From NCBI GenBank assembly GCA_017391545.1, contig JAFOYD010000192.1, forward strand, positions 1 through 19,537: a stretch of DNA of 19,537 nucleotides, written 5' to 3'. Every line of letters starts with the position of its first letter. Within the stretch, counting starts at the first letter, position 1. This DNA comes from Lachnospiraceae bacterium. Lineage in GTDB: Bacteria > Bacillota > Clostridia > Lachnospirales > Lachnospiraceae. A program made the position numbers and the translations under genes. Positions 8,251-14,948 of this stretch are shown piece by piece. The notes under the pieces were generated by a model, which was given only the letters and a program-made list of their open reading frames with translations, ran no database searches and was not told where the DNA came from.

Positions 8251-8279
8251 TTGAAATTGAGCATTTCTTATACTATGAT
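8251..8279 (+). promoter_or_regulatory. Promoter of the 180-residue orphan gene
   Basis: TTGAAA (8251-8256) and TATGAT (8274-8279) are separated by exactly 17 bp, giving a start near 8286 and a leader of about 80 bases. A partly repeated sequence (TTGAAATTCTTATAC) lies about 70 bases upstream but lacks a good second box. Confidence 0.7.
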
Positions 8280-8312
8280 GTTCGTAGTTAACAATTTCTG
8301 TATATTAATATG

Positions 8313-8326
8313 CATATCGTGATATG
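8313..8326. promoter_or_regulatory. Operator-like dyad site 2
   Basis: CATATC-GT-GATATG is a 14-base inverted repeat with 6-base arms. It lies about 30 bases downstream of the predicted start of the orphan transcript. Its core TATCGTGATA is related to site 1 and sits exactly 100 bp from it. It could bind a repressor or form a small leader hairpin. Confidence 0.45.
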
Positions 8327-8367
8327 TGAAAAAGAGTGCAAAGACATATTGAACAGGGAGAAACAAT

Positions 8368-8910
8368 ATGAAGGAAAGTTTTGAATTTGAGGGCACATCC
8401 ACAGGCGAATACCGTGATGGTCTTTATGCAATGTACAATGGCAAAGAGCATCCTGCCATATATCTGGGAGTCGGCCGTTTCGTGCTTTATTCTGACACAG
8501 CAGACGAGAACTTTACTTTTCCGACGGGAGACGGAAGGTATCTTCTCCAGACGGACACACGCGATGAAAATCTCACACGTGTCAATGAAGTCCGCATGGT
8601 CGGTGTTGTGCGCGAGTGTTATGAAAATGTGATGATCCGCAATATTCTCGAGGAGGGCGTCATCGTCTCTACCTACAATCCGCGTCTTGGTTTTGAGCTT
8701 GGATTAAAGCCGATCAAGGAGCTTGGATTTACCGGGCTGGTCGACAGGAAGGTTCTGATCGGAATTTATGAAGAACGCGACTATCTGTGGAACCCAACAC
8801 TCGGCATCTGCTCAACGCTCTGCCAGGTGACAGGAACCAAGGACAGGGACTCCTGGTTCGTGGAAAATGATCGCGTCACACAGCTCTACTATATGGAATC
8901 TCAGAAATAA
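8368..8910 (+). CDS. Unrecognised 180-residue protein
   Basis: I do not recognise this protein. It is soluble, with no signal peptide or membrane segment, and is rich in beta-strand-like stretches, glycines and aromatic residues. Visible patterns are GLYAMYNGKEHPAIYLGVGRFVLYSD (19-44), where a short strand-turn-strand looks likely, LLQTDTRDENLTRVN (59-73), and WNPTLGICSTLCQVTG (140-155). It ends in the aromatic segment QLYYMESQK. GGGAG (8356-8360) lies 7 bases before the ATG. It has its own promoter and a strong terminator, so it is a single-gene unit, divergent from pilT and convergent with htpG. Codon use looks like that of its neighbours. No function is proposed. Confidence 0.85.
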   Translation: MKESFEFEGTSTGEYRDGLYAMYNGKEHPAIYLGVGRFVLYSDTADENFTFPTGDGRYLLQTDTRDENLTRVNEVRMVGVVRECYENVMIRNILEEGVIVSTYNPRLGFELGLKPIKELGFTGLVDRKVLIGIYEERDYLWNPTLGICSTLCQVTGTKDRDSWFVENDRVTQLYYMESQK

Positions 8911-8944
8911 AAAACAGGTTCGGCAAATGTCGAACCTGTTTTTT
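8909..8944. terminator. Bidirectional intrinsic terminator between the orphan and htpG
   Basis: A stem pairs AAAACAGGTTCG (8911-8922) with CGAACCTGTTTT (8931-8942) around an 8-base loop, with an A-run before and a T-run after. It begins at the orphan stop codon and ends 8 bases before the htpG stop, so it can end both transcripts. Confidence 0.92.
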
Positions 8945-8952
8945 ATGTTATT

Positions 8953-11073
8953 CTATTTTGTCAGGAGCATCATAATCTTATTACTTCTGCTGATGAACTT
9001 CGTCATGTCCTCTGGCTGTAATGGTGCCTGCTGTAAGCGTGCCAGATCATAGAGCTGCTCGCAGATGAGGTCTGCATTCTCGCCATCCTGGTTGTCAAGC
9101 ACATACTCAACAAGCTTGTTGTTGGCATTGAGGATCAGTGTCTCGCCTTCTCTGCCCATGCCCATATCCATGCCAGGCATTGCGTACATCTTCATCATAT
9201 CCTGCATTCTGCGTGCTTCCTCGGATACTGTGATCATAGAAGCGATATCCTTATTTTTCAGCTTCTCGACCTTTACTGTGATATTGTCCTTCTTAACTGC
9301 CTTCTTAAAGAGCTTTGAAACCTCCTCGCTCTTCTTTGCAAGCTCCTCCTCGACCTTCTTGGAGTTCTTTGTCTTGAAGGTATCTGTCAGGTCTGCATCG
9401 ATACGTGCGAATTTAATACCCTGATTCTTTGCTTCAAGCTGTGATATGAACGGCTGGTCGATCTTGTCAGGAAGTACGACAGCATCCATCTTTGCCTTCT
9501 TGAACATATTGACATACTGGCTCTGCTGTACGAGGTCAGTTACATAGTAGATGATCTTTTCCTTCGTCTCCTCATCCTCTGTCGGGATATCGACTGCCTC
9601 GCCGTCCTCATCGACGACCTCAGCCTCTACCTTCTCGCCTGTCTCGGCATCTGTCGCTACGGAATCTTTATTCTCTGACTCGCTGTTCTCTACCTCATCA
9701 GGATCGATCTTCTTGACTTCAAGGCACTCAGGCAGTGTCATATACTCACCGTCAAGATTCTTGAACAGGATATAGTCTGTCATCTTCTCGCAGAACTTAT
9801 CATCCTTTAAGCAGCCGAACTTGATAAATGGACTGATATCATCCCAGTATTTCTCATAATTTTCCTTGTCTATCTTGCACATACCGGAAAGCTTATCTGC
9901 CACCTTCTTGGTGATGTACTCACTGATCTTGGTCACAAATCCGTCATTCTGTAATGCACTTCTTGATACGTTCAGTGGTAAATCAGGACAATCGATGACA
10001 CCCTTTAACAGCAGCAGGAACTCAGGAATGACTTCCTTGATATTATCTGCGATAAATACCTGATTGTTGTAAAGTTTGATTGTTCCTTCGATGGACTCGT
10101 ACTCCATGTTGATTTTGGGGAAGTAGAGGATACCCTTCATATTGAAAGGATAGTCCATATTTAAGTGAATCCAGAACAGCGGCTCCTTGTAATCAGCAAA
10201 CACCTTGCGATAGAAGTCGATGTACTCCTCCTTCGTGCACTCGTTTGGATGCTTCATCCACAGAGGGTGTGTATCGTTGAGTGGTACCGGGCGCTTCTTG
10301 ATTTTGAGCTTTGTCACCTTCTCCTTAGTCGGTTCCGCTCCATCCTTGCCCGGAACTTCCTTTTCCTCCTCAAGTGTCTCGACAACGACATCGTCCTCTC
10401 TCTTGTCCTCAGGATTGATGGTCTCGAACTCTTCAGGAGCATTTGCCTTCTCAAGATAAATCTCATATGGCATAAATGCACAGTATTTCTTGATGACCTC
10501 TCTTGCCTTGTACTCATTGCAGAACTCTAAGCAGTCCTCATTGAGGAACAGCGTAATCTCTGTACCGACTGCTGTCCTGTCTCCGTCTGACATGGAGAAC
10601 TCTGTGCCGCCGTCACACTCCCAATGTACTGCTTTTGCGCCTTCCTTATAGGAAAGGGTATCAATGTGTACCTCGTCAGCTACCATAAATGCAGAGTAGA
10701 AACCTAATCCGAAATGACCGATGATCTGATCATCATTTGTCTTATCCTTGTATTTTTCGATAAAGTCTGTGGCACCGGAAAATGCGATCTGATTGATGTA
10801 CTCCTCGACCTCGTCTGCTGTCATACCAAGTCCGGTATCAATGAATTTCAGTGTTTTTTCTTCAGGATTAATGACTACATGAATATCTTTTTTCACATCT
10901 GCGGGGAATTCATATTCTCCCATCATTTCAAGCTTTTTCAGTTTGGTAATGGCATCACAGCCATTTGATATCAGCTCTCTATAAAAGATGTCGTGGTCTG
11001 AATATAACCACTTTTTAATAATTGGAAAAATATTTTCGCTGTTGATTGACAAGCTTCCGCGCTTCTCTGCCAT
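8953..11073 (-). CDS. htpG: Molecular chaperone HtpG (Hsp90)
   Basis: This 706-residue homodimeric ATP-dependent chaperone is longer than E. coli HtpG (about 624). The GHKL ATPase domain shows IFYRELISNGCDAI (29-42) with catalytic Glu33, DTGLGMT (79-85) and GHFGLGFYSAFMVAD (119-133). A charged linker (about 220-262) leads to the middle domain, with LPLNVSRSALQ (365-375) carrying the ATP-contacting Arg371. The C-terminal dimerisation domain ends at LLTK. An Asp/Glu-rich insertion of about 50 residues (455-505) interrupts the middle domain just before IIYYVTD, and a Met-rich stretch (MKMYAMPGMDMGMG) lies in the C-terminal domain. The AAGGA ribosome site (11086-11090) is unusually far, 12 bases, from the ATG. 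A perfect CIRCE element upstream predicts HrcA-controlled heat induction. Confidence 0.96.
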   Translation of the reverse strand: MAEKRGSLSINSENIFPIIKKWLYSDHDIFYRELISNGCDAITKLKKLEMMGEYEFPADVKKDIHVVINPEEKTLKFIDTGLGMTADEVEEYINQIAFSGATDFIEKYKDKTNDDQIIGHFGLGFYSAFMVADEVHIDTLSYKEGAKAVHWECDGGTEFSMSDGDRTAVGTEITLFLNEDCLEFCNEYKAREVIKKYCAFMPYEIYLEKANAPEEFETINPEDKREDDVVVETLEEEKEVPGKDGAEPTKEKVTKLKIKKRPVPLNDTHPLWMKHPNECTKEEYIDFYRKVFADYKEPLFWIHLNMDYPFNMKGILYFPKINMEYESIEGTIKLYNNQVFIADNIKEVIPEFLLLLKGVIDCPDLPLNVSRSALQNDGFVTKISEYITKKVADKLSGMCKIDKENYEKYWDDISPFIKFGCLKDDKFCEKMTDYILFKNLDGEYMTLPECLEVKKIDPDEVENSESENKDSVATDAETGEKVEAEVVDEDGEAVDIPTEDEETKEKIIYYVTDLVQQSQYVNMFKKAKMDAVVLPDKIDQPFISQLEAKNQGIKFARIDADLTDTFKTKNSKKVEEELAKKSEEVSKLFKKAVKKDNITVKVEKLKNKDIASMITVSEEARRMQDMMKMYAMPGMDMGMGREGETLILNANNKLVEYVLDNQDGENADLICEQLYDLARLQQAPLQPEDMTKFISRSNKIMMLLTK

Positions 11074-11113
11074 AAAAAATCACATTCCTTTCTCTCTTTA
11101 CAAAAATAATATG

Positions 11114-11128
11114 GGGCGTCTTGCGCCC
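11114..11128 (-). promoter_or_regulatory. GC-rich hairpin at the 5' end of the htpG leader
   Basis: GGGCG (11114-11118) pairs with CGCCC (11124-11128) around a 5-base loop. It begins about 6 bases after the predicted transcription start, where it would protect or structure the 5' end of the mRNA. The U-rich stretch that follows is too distant and interrupted for a confident attenuator call. Confidence 0.4.
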
Positions 11129-11140
11129 TGTCTGATAGAT

Positions 11141-11169
11141 AGTTTAATACCCTGAAATATAAAAGTCAA
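11141..11169 (-). promoter_or_regulatory. Promoter of htpG
   Basis: On the - strand TTGACT (11164-11169) and TAAACT (11141-11146) are separated by 17 bp, giving a start near 11134 and a leader of about 60 bases. The -10 box is weak, but the -35 box is good and the position fits. Confidence 0.6.
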
Positions 11170-11176
11170 GAGAAAA

Positions 11177-11203
11177 TTAGCACTCATTTTGATTGAGTGC
11201 TAA
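11177..11203. promoter_or_regulatory. CIRCE element (HrcA operator)
   Basis: The sequence is a perfect match to the consensus TTAGCACTC-N9-GAGTGCTAA. HrcA binds this inverted repeat and represses heat-shock genes under normal conditions. It lies 7 bases upstream of the htpG -35 box. On the - strand it is also followed by TTTTCTC, so as RNA it may act as a weak terminator for the prsA-like gene that ends at 11240. Confidence 0.95.
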
Positions 11204-11239
11204 TAATTAATTTTCTGTTTATATTTTGTTTATACTTTC

Positions 11240-12322
11240 TCAATAAAGAGGGGGCTCCAGCTCTGTTCTGTATACCTCAAAGAAGCTGCTTGTGGTGACC
11301 TCGTCATCATCAATGAAGCCTACCGTATCCCATAGCTTCTGGTTAAGATTTTTCGCCAGACCTTCCACAAATCCTGAATACTCCTCGTTAAATACTTCTT
11401 TTCTGCGCTGTTCAACAATTTTTACTTTATTTCTATCAGTCTCGTCCCTATTGAAGGTGCTGATACATTTAATAATATGATATCCATGTACGGATTCCAC
11501 GATACCGCTGATTTCATCCGTTGCCAGATTGAAAGCTGCTTCCTCAAAAGCAGAATCCATCGTTCCCTTTCCAAAAGAGTAGGATGCGTTACTATCCTCA
11601 CTGTACTCTGCAATCAATGCCGTAAAATCCTCGCCCTCCTGTGCTCGTTTTAATGCCTCTAAGGCACGTTTGTGTGCCTCTTTTCTGGCTGTTTCAGAGT
11701 AAGGAATCCGCGCGCCTTCCTCATTCAGCGAATAAGTCTTGATCAAGATATGCTGAACAGTAATCGTCCTCGCCTCATCGTCACTGATCTCAGGATTGAT
11801 GTCAGCAATCAGATACTCATAGACCTTTTCTGCCAGCATATACTCCTGATACATCGTGCATAGCAGCTCCTCATCAACGCCAAGCAATTCCTTTTCTTTA
11901 TCCGTCAGGGATTCATAGTAGCTCCCTGCTGCCTTTGATACCTTTCGAAGCTCCTCGTCTGAGAGTGTTATCCCATATTTCTCTGCCATCAAATTCATCG
12001 CCTTGATCCGTGCGACTCTTGCAAGCACTGTTTCTTTGATATTTGTTTCCAGGTTTTCTCCATTATAAGATGCCTCCCAGAATTCACTGCCAAATGCCTG
12101 TTCATACTGATTTTTTGTATTCGTCAGATAGACCATGATTTCCGGAAGCGTGCACGAGGTCTTGTCAATGCGAAAGATCTCATCCTTTTGAAAGCCTGTA
12201 GTCAATACCACCTTTACATCACTGCTATTATTAGCATCTATGCCACAACCTGTTGTCATAAAGATCAGCACCAGCAGGACTGCTGCTGCCTTAAATATTC
12301 TTTTATGCGTAATTAATTTCAT
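11240..12322 (-). CDS. prsA: PpiC-type peptidyl-prolyl isomerase lipoprotein (PrsA/SurA-like)
   Basis: This 360-residue exported lipoprotein has a parvulin domain and probably helps exported proteins fold outside the membrane. The N-terminus is MKLITHKRIFKAAAVLLVLIFMTTGC, a type II signal peptide with a slightly unusual lipobox whose lipid-bearing cysteine is residue 26. A helical SurA-like chaperone region follows (about 50-180). The rotamase domain (about 186-290) runs from ITVQHILIKT to ESVHGYHIIKCIS. The longer reading starting at 12334 was rejected: GGAG (12329-12332) lies 6 bases before the ATG at 12320-12322, whereas the first ATG lacks a good site. It lies upstream of htpG on the same strand with a 166-base gap and is divergent from the MBOAT gene. 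PrsA is the best functional label; SurA-like PPIases of other roles are possible. Confidence 0.88.
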   Translation of the reverse strand: MKLITHKRIFKAAAVLLVLIFMTTGCGIDANNSSDVKVVLTTGFQKDEIFRIDKTSCTLPEIMVYLTNTKNQYEQAFGSEFWEASYNGENLETNIKETVLARVARIKAMNLMAEKYGITLSDEELRKVSKAAGSYYESLTDKEKELLGVDEELLCTMYQEYMLAEKVYEYLIADINPEISDDEARTITVQHILIKTYSLNEEGARIPYSETARKEAHKRALEALKRAQEGEDFTALIAEYSEDSNASYSFGKGTMDSAFEEAAFNLATDEISGIVESVHGYHIIKCISTFNRDETDRNKVKIVEQRRKEVFNEEYSGFVEGLAKNLNQKLWDTVGFIDDDEVTTSSFFEVYRTELEPPLY

Positions 12323-12328
12323 CACTGT

Positions 12329-12332
12329 CTCC
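12329..12332 (-). promoter_or_regulatory. Ribosome binding site that sets the prsA-like start
   Basis: GGAG on the - strand lies 6 bases before the second in-frame ATG. It moves the start 12 bases downstream from the longest reading frame. Confidence 0.7.
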
Positions 12333-12442
12333 ATTTCTGCCTATCTACAGCGTTTCAAGTTAGCTCATTTTTATACCTAAACTTTAGCACATCCGTAACA
12401 TTCACTGCAATAAAAAATTCAGTGGAATTATCTTTTTGTTTT

Positions 12443-12451
12443 TGTTATAAT
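12443..12451 (+). promoter_or_regulatory. Extended -10 promoter of the MBOAT-SGNH operon
   Basis: TGTTATAAT is a perfect -10 box (12446-12451) with the TGN extension. The -35 position (12423-12428, TGGAAT) is poor, as is usual for extended -10 promoters. It predicts a start near 12458. It also lies inside the longest reading of the downstream gene, which argues for the later start at 12512. Confidence 0.7.
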
Positions 12452-12461
12452 ATATATTTAG

Positions 12462-12487
12462 TTCGTGACTCGATATCTTTTCACGAA
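12462..12487 (+). promoter_or_regulatory. Inverted repeat in the MBOAT operon leader
   Basis: TTCGTGA (12462-12468) and TCACGAA (12481-12487) are perfect 7-base arms around a 12-base loop, with one G-U pair possible outside. It falls at the very 5' end of the predicted mRNA, before the ribosome site at 12501. It may be a 5' protective hairpin or an operator. Confidence 0.5.
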
Positions 12488-12500
12488 TATGATGATTTAT

Positions 12501-12507
12501 GGAGGAG
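12501..12507 (+). promoter_or_regulatory. Ribosome binding site that sets the MBOAT start
   Basis: GGAGGAG lies 4 bases before the ATG at 12512. The 30 additional codons upstream in the longest frame would overlap the promoter. Confidence 0.85.
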
Positions 12508-12511
12508 CTTC

Positions 12512-13930
12512 ATGGATTTTAGCAGCCTTTTATTTATATTCGTATTTTTACCGGTTTTTCTGGTATTATATTACATACTGCCACCCAAAAGCAGAAACTT
12601 TCTTCTATTGATTGGAAGCCTTATTTTTTACAGCTTTGGCGAACCATATTTTCTTTTCCTGATTCTCTGCTCCGTAATCGTGAATTATTTGATTGGACTG
12701 GGGATGGAACGATACAAGGGCCGACGGTTCGAACGGACTTTTCTGCTTGTGTTGTCCCTCATCTACAACTTTGGTCTTTTGATATTTTTTAAATACACAA
12801 ATTTCTTTGTCGAGAATATCAATGCACTGCTACGGCTCTGTCATATTAACTGGTACTTTTTCACGGTCAATATCACACTGCCGCTCGGTATCAGCTTTTA
12901 TACCTTTCAGATCGTGTCTTATGTCGTAGACGTGTATCTGGGAAAAATCGACGCAGACAAATCCTTGATCCGCCTGGGCACGTATCTGTGTATGTTCCCA
13001 CAGCTGATACAGGGACCGATTGTCCTGTATCCCGATGTCCAAAAGGAGCTTAAACAACGGACAATTTCTGCCAGTAACCTTGACAATGGACTGAAAACCT
13101 TTATCATAGGACTAGGCTATAAAGTAATTATTGCCAACCGAATCGGAACGCTCTGGAACGAAATCTGCACGATCGGCTTTGAGAGCATATCCACTCCACT
13201 CGCATGGCTCGGTGCTTTTGCCTATTCCATGCAGCTGTACTTTGACTTTTGCGGCTACTCCATGATGGCGGTCGGACTGGGAGAGATGCTTGGTTTCCAT
13301 ATCCCCGTCAACTTCCGTCATCCATATACAGCCCGCAGTGTTACGGACTTTTGGAGAAGATGGCACATCACGTTAGGAACATGGTTCCGGGAATATGTAT
13401 ATATCCCTCTTGGCGGTAATCGCAAGGGTAGATTTCGCACAATCCGCAATCTGCTTGTCGTGTGGTTCCTTACAGGATTCTGGCATGGTGCGGCATGGAA
13501 TTTTATCCTGTGGGGACTTTTGATCTTCGTGCTTGAAGTCATCGAGAAAAACATTACATTGAAATGGTTGAATGCAAATAACATATTTGCAAAGTTTTTT
13601 TCACATATTTATATGTTTTTCTACATCCTGATCAGCTGGGTCATCTTTGCAATCAGTGACCTGTCTGAGCTTGGAACCTATCTGTCACGCATGTTTCCAT
13701 TCTTTGGCACCGGCGTGAACCTTGATATCGCTGACTTTACAAGGCTTGCAATCACCTATGCCCCACTGCTTGTGGCAAGTATCATCTTTGCTACAGAATA
13801 TCCGGAAAAGCTGTTTGACAAACTTCGAAACAGGATGATTGGGATTATCATTGCATTTGTTATTTTTTGGTGCTCGATCTATTATCTGTCGATTGGCATC
13901 AATAATCCGTTTTTATATTATAGATTCTGA
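12512..13930 (+). CDS. MBOAT membrane-bound O-acyltransferase (AlgI/DltB family)
   Basis: This 472-residue polytopic membrane protein should move an acyl group, most likely acetyl, from a cytoplasmic donor across the membrane to a partner that modifies an extracellular polymer. It starts with hydrophobic segments (SLLFIFVFLPVFLVLYYILPP) and carries the family landmarks LPLGISFYTFQIVSYVVDVY (123-142), FPQLIQGPIV (162-171), QLYFDFCGYSMMAVGLGEMLG (241-261), DFWRRWHITLGTWFREYVYIPLGGN (279-303) and FLTGFWHGAAWNFILWG (319-335). His325 is the conserved catalytic histidine and His285 the second conserved one. Start chosen at 12512 for its strong ribosome site. The SGNH gene follows after 21 bases. 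AlgI-like use for exopolysaccharide or glycan acetylation is favoured over D-alanylation, because no dltA, dltC or dltD is nearby. Confidence 0.93.
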   Translation: MDFSSLLFIFVFLPVFLVLYYILPPKSRNFLLLIGSLIFYSFGEPYFLFLILCSVIVNYLIGLGMERYKGRRFERTFLLVLSLIYNFGLLIFFKYTNFFVENINALLRLCHINWYFFTVNITLPLGISFYTFQIVSYVVDVYLGKIDADKSLIRLGTYLCMFPQLIQGPIVLYPDVQKELKQRTISASNLDNGLKTFIIGLGYKVIIANRIGTLWNEICTIGFESISTPLAWLGAFAYSMQLYFDFCGYSMMAVGLGEMLGFHIPVNFRHPYTARSVTDFWRRWHITLGTWFREYVYIPLGGNRKGRFRTIRNLLVVWFLTGFWHGAAWNFILWGLLIFVLEVIEKNITLKWLNANNIFAKFFSHIYMFFYILISWVIFAISDLSELGTYLSRMFPFFGTGVNLDIADFTRLAITYAPLLVASIIFATEYPEKLFDKLRNRMIGIIIAFVIFWCSIYYLSIGINNPFLYYRF

Positions 13931-13951
13931 CAAGAATCGGAGGCCCCTTAT

Positions 13952-14905
13952 ATGAGAGACAAGAAAAGCTATCTATTGTCCTTGCTGATCATACTGTCTG
14001 CCTTTGTCTGCAGTGTGGTTGGAGATTACTGGAACGCACAGTATTATCATGACCAAAATGCGTATACACTGTCGGCTCCCGCTCTGGCAAAAGCGATGCA
14101 GGGAGTCCACGACAAACTATATATTACTGATATCTTTAGTCTGAACGCTGCATTTGCAGTCAGTAACCTGAGTACGAACTCTGCATCCGACTTAAATGAC
14201 ACCGATCTGTCGGCTGATGCAAAGCTGCTTTCAGAAAGGAAGCATACATCCGGCACTTCCTCCTTCGTCAGCGGTTCAGCAAATGCACAATCGCAGCCTG
14301 CAGAAGATGAAAGCTATCATTTTACCACTGCAACCGATGACTATTTTGCTGATGCCTGCTTTATTGGTGATTCCCGTACCGTCGGCATCAGTACATATTC
14401 TGGAATTGAGGGTGCCACCTTTTTGTGTAAGACGTCCCTTTCCATATATGACTATGACAAACCAAAAATTACCTATGAAAATACCAGGATCTCCATCCAC
14501 GATGTGCTTGAGCAGAAGCAGTTTGCAAAGATTTATCTGATGGTAGGAATCAATGAATGTGGAATCGGTACACCACAAAGCTTTTTTGAACAGTATCGCG
14601 ATGTTGTAAACGATATCCGAAATCTTCAGCCAGATGCCCTCATCTTTCTGCAGGGCAATTTGCTTGTGACCCAGAAAAAGTCGAATGAGAGCAAAAGCAT
14701 TACAAACGAGAACATTTCTGCACGCAATAAACTGATATCAACGCTTGCAAATCAGAAGGATATCTTTTATATCGACATTAACGAGAGCAGCCTCTGCGAA
14801 GAGGGCGCACTGGTGCCTGAGTATACATGGGATCAAGTTCATATCAAAGCCCAATACTATCCTGTGTGGAAGGAATTTTTACTTGAACATGCCATTGTAT
14901 TATAG
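13952..14905 (+). CDS. Membrane-anchored SGNH/GDSL-fold protein, partner of the MBOAT acyltransferase
   Basis: This 317-residue protein has one N-terminal hydrophobic segment (about 7-24, after MRDKK), a Ser/Asn/Thr-rich linker (about 70-125) and an extracellular SGNH hydrolase-like domain (about 128-317). The block I nucleophile motif is FIGDSRT (137-143), with Ser141. The block III Asn lies in VGINECG (198-204). The block V catalytic pair is Asp294-His297 in WDQVHI. All catalytic residues are present. AlgJ/AlgX, PatB and OatA show that SGNH domains paired with MBOAT-type or acyltransferase-3 membrane proteins transfer acetyl groups to extracellular glycans, so this is most likely the terminal O-acetyltransferase (or an esterase). 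GGAGG lies 8 bases before the ATG. The operon ends at the terminator right after it. The target polymer is not identifiable. Confidence 0.85.
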   Translation: MRDKKSYLLSLLIILSAFVCSVVGDYWNAQYYHDQNAYTLSAPALAKAMQGVHDKLYITDIFSLNAAFAVSNLSTNSASDLNDTDLSADAKLLSERKHTSGTSSFVSGSANAQSQPAEDESYHFTTATDDYFADACFIGDSRTVGISTYSGIEGATFLCKTSLSIYDYDKPKITYENTRISIHDVLEQKQFAKIYLMVGINECGIGTPQSFFEQYRDVVNDIRNLQPDALIFLQGNLLVTQKKSNESKSITNENISARNKLISTLANQKDIFYIDINESSLCEEGALVPEYTWDQVHIKAQYYPVWKEFLLEHAIVL

Positions 14906-14908
14906 AGC

Positions 14909-14946
14909 AAAAAAACGGTCGTCATTATTAATAACGACCGTTTTTT
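14909..14946. terminator. Bidirectional intrinsic terminator between the SGNH gene and clpB
   Basis: CGGTCGT (14916-14922) pairs with ACGACCG (14934-14940), and the stem is extended by an A-run (14909-14915) against a T-run (14941-14946), giving about 13 bp. It lies just after the SGNH stop and 3 bases before the clpB stop, serving both strands. Confidence 0.92.
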
Positions 14947-14948
14947 AT

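Larger units (their letters stand above)
8007..8367. other. Divergent intergenic regulatory region
   Basis: These 361 bases without a gene separate pilT (-) from the 180-residue orphan (+). They hold a leftward promoter (8103-8131), a rightward promoter (8251-8279), two similar dyad-symmetric sites at 8215-8224 and 8315-8324, and an AT-rich stretch around 8130-8165. No tRNA, recognised riboswitch or convincing small ORF was found. Confidence 0.75.

Noticed and set aside
9065..10968. Several open frames antisense to htpG
   Set aside because: Ser/Leu-rich translations mirror acidic and lysine-rich codons of HtpG; no ribosome sites or promoters were seen.
12422..12511. Thirty extra N-terminal codons for the MBOAT protein
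   Set aside because: They overlap a perfect extended -10 promoter and leader hairpin, while GGAGGAG precedes the ATG at 12512.
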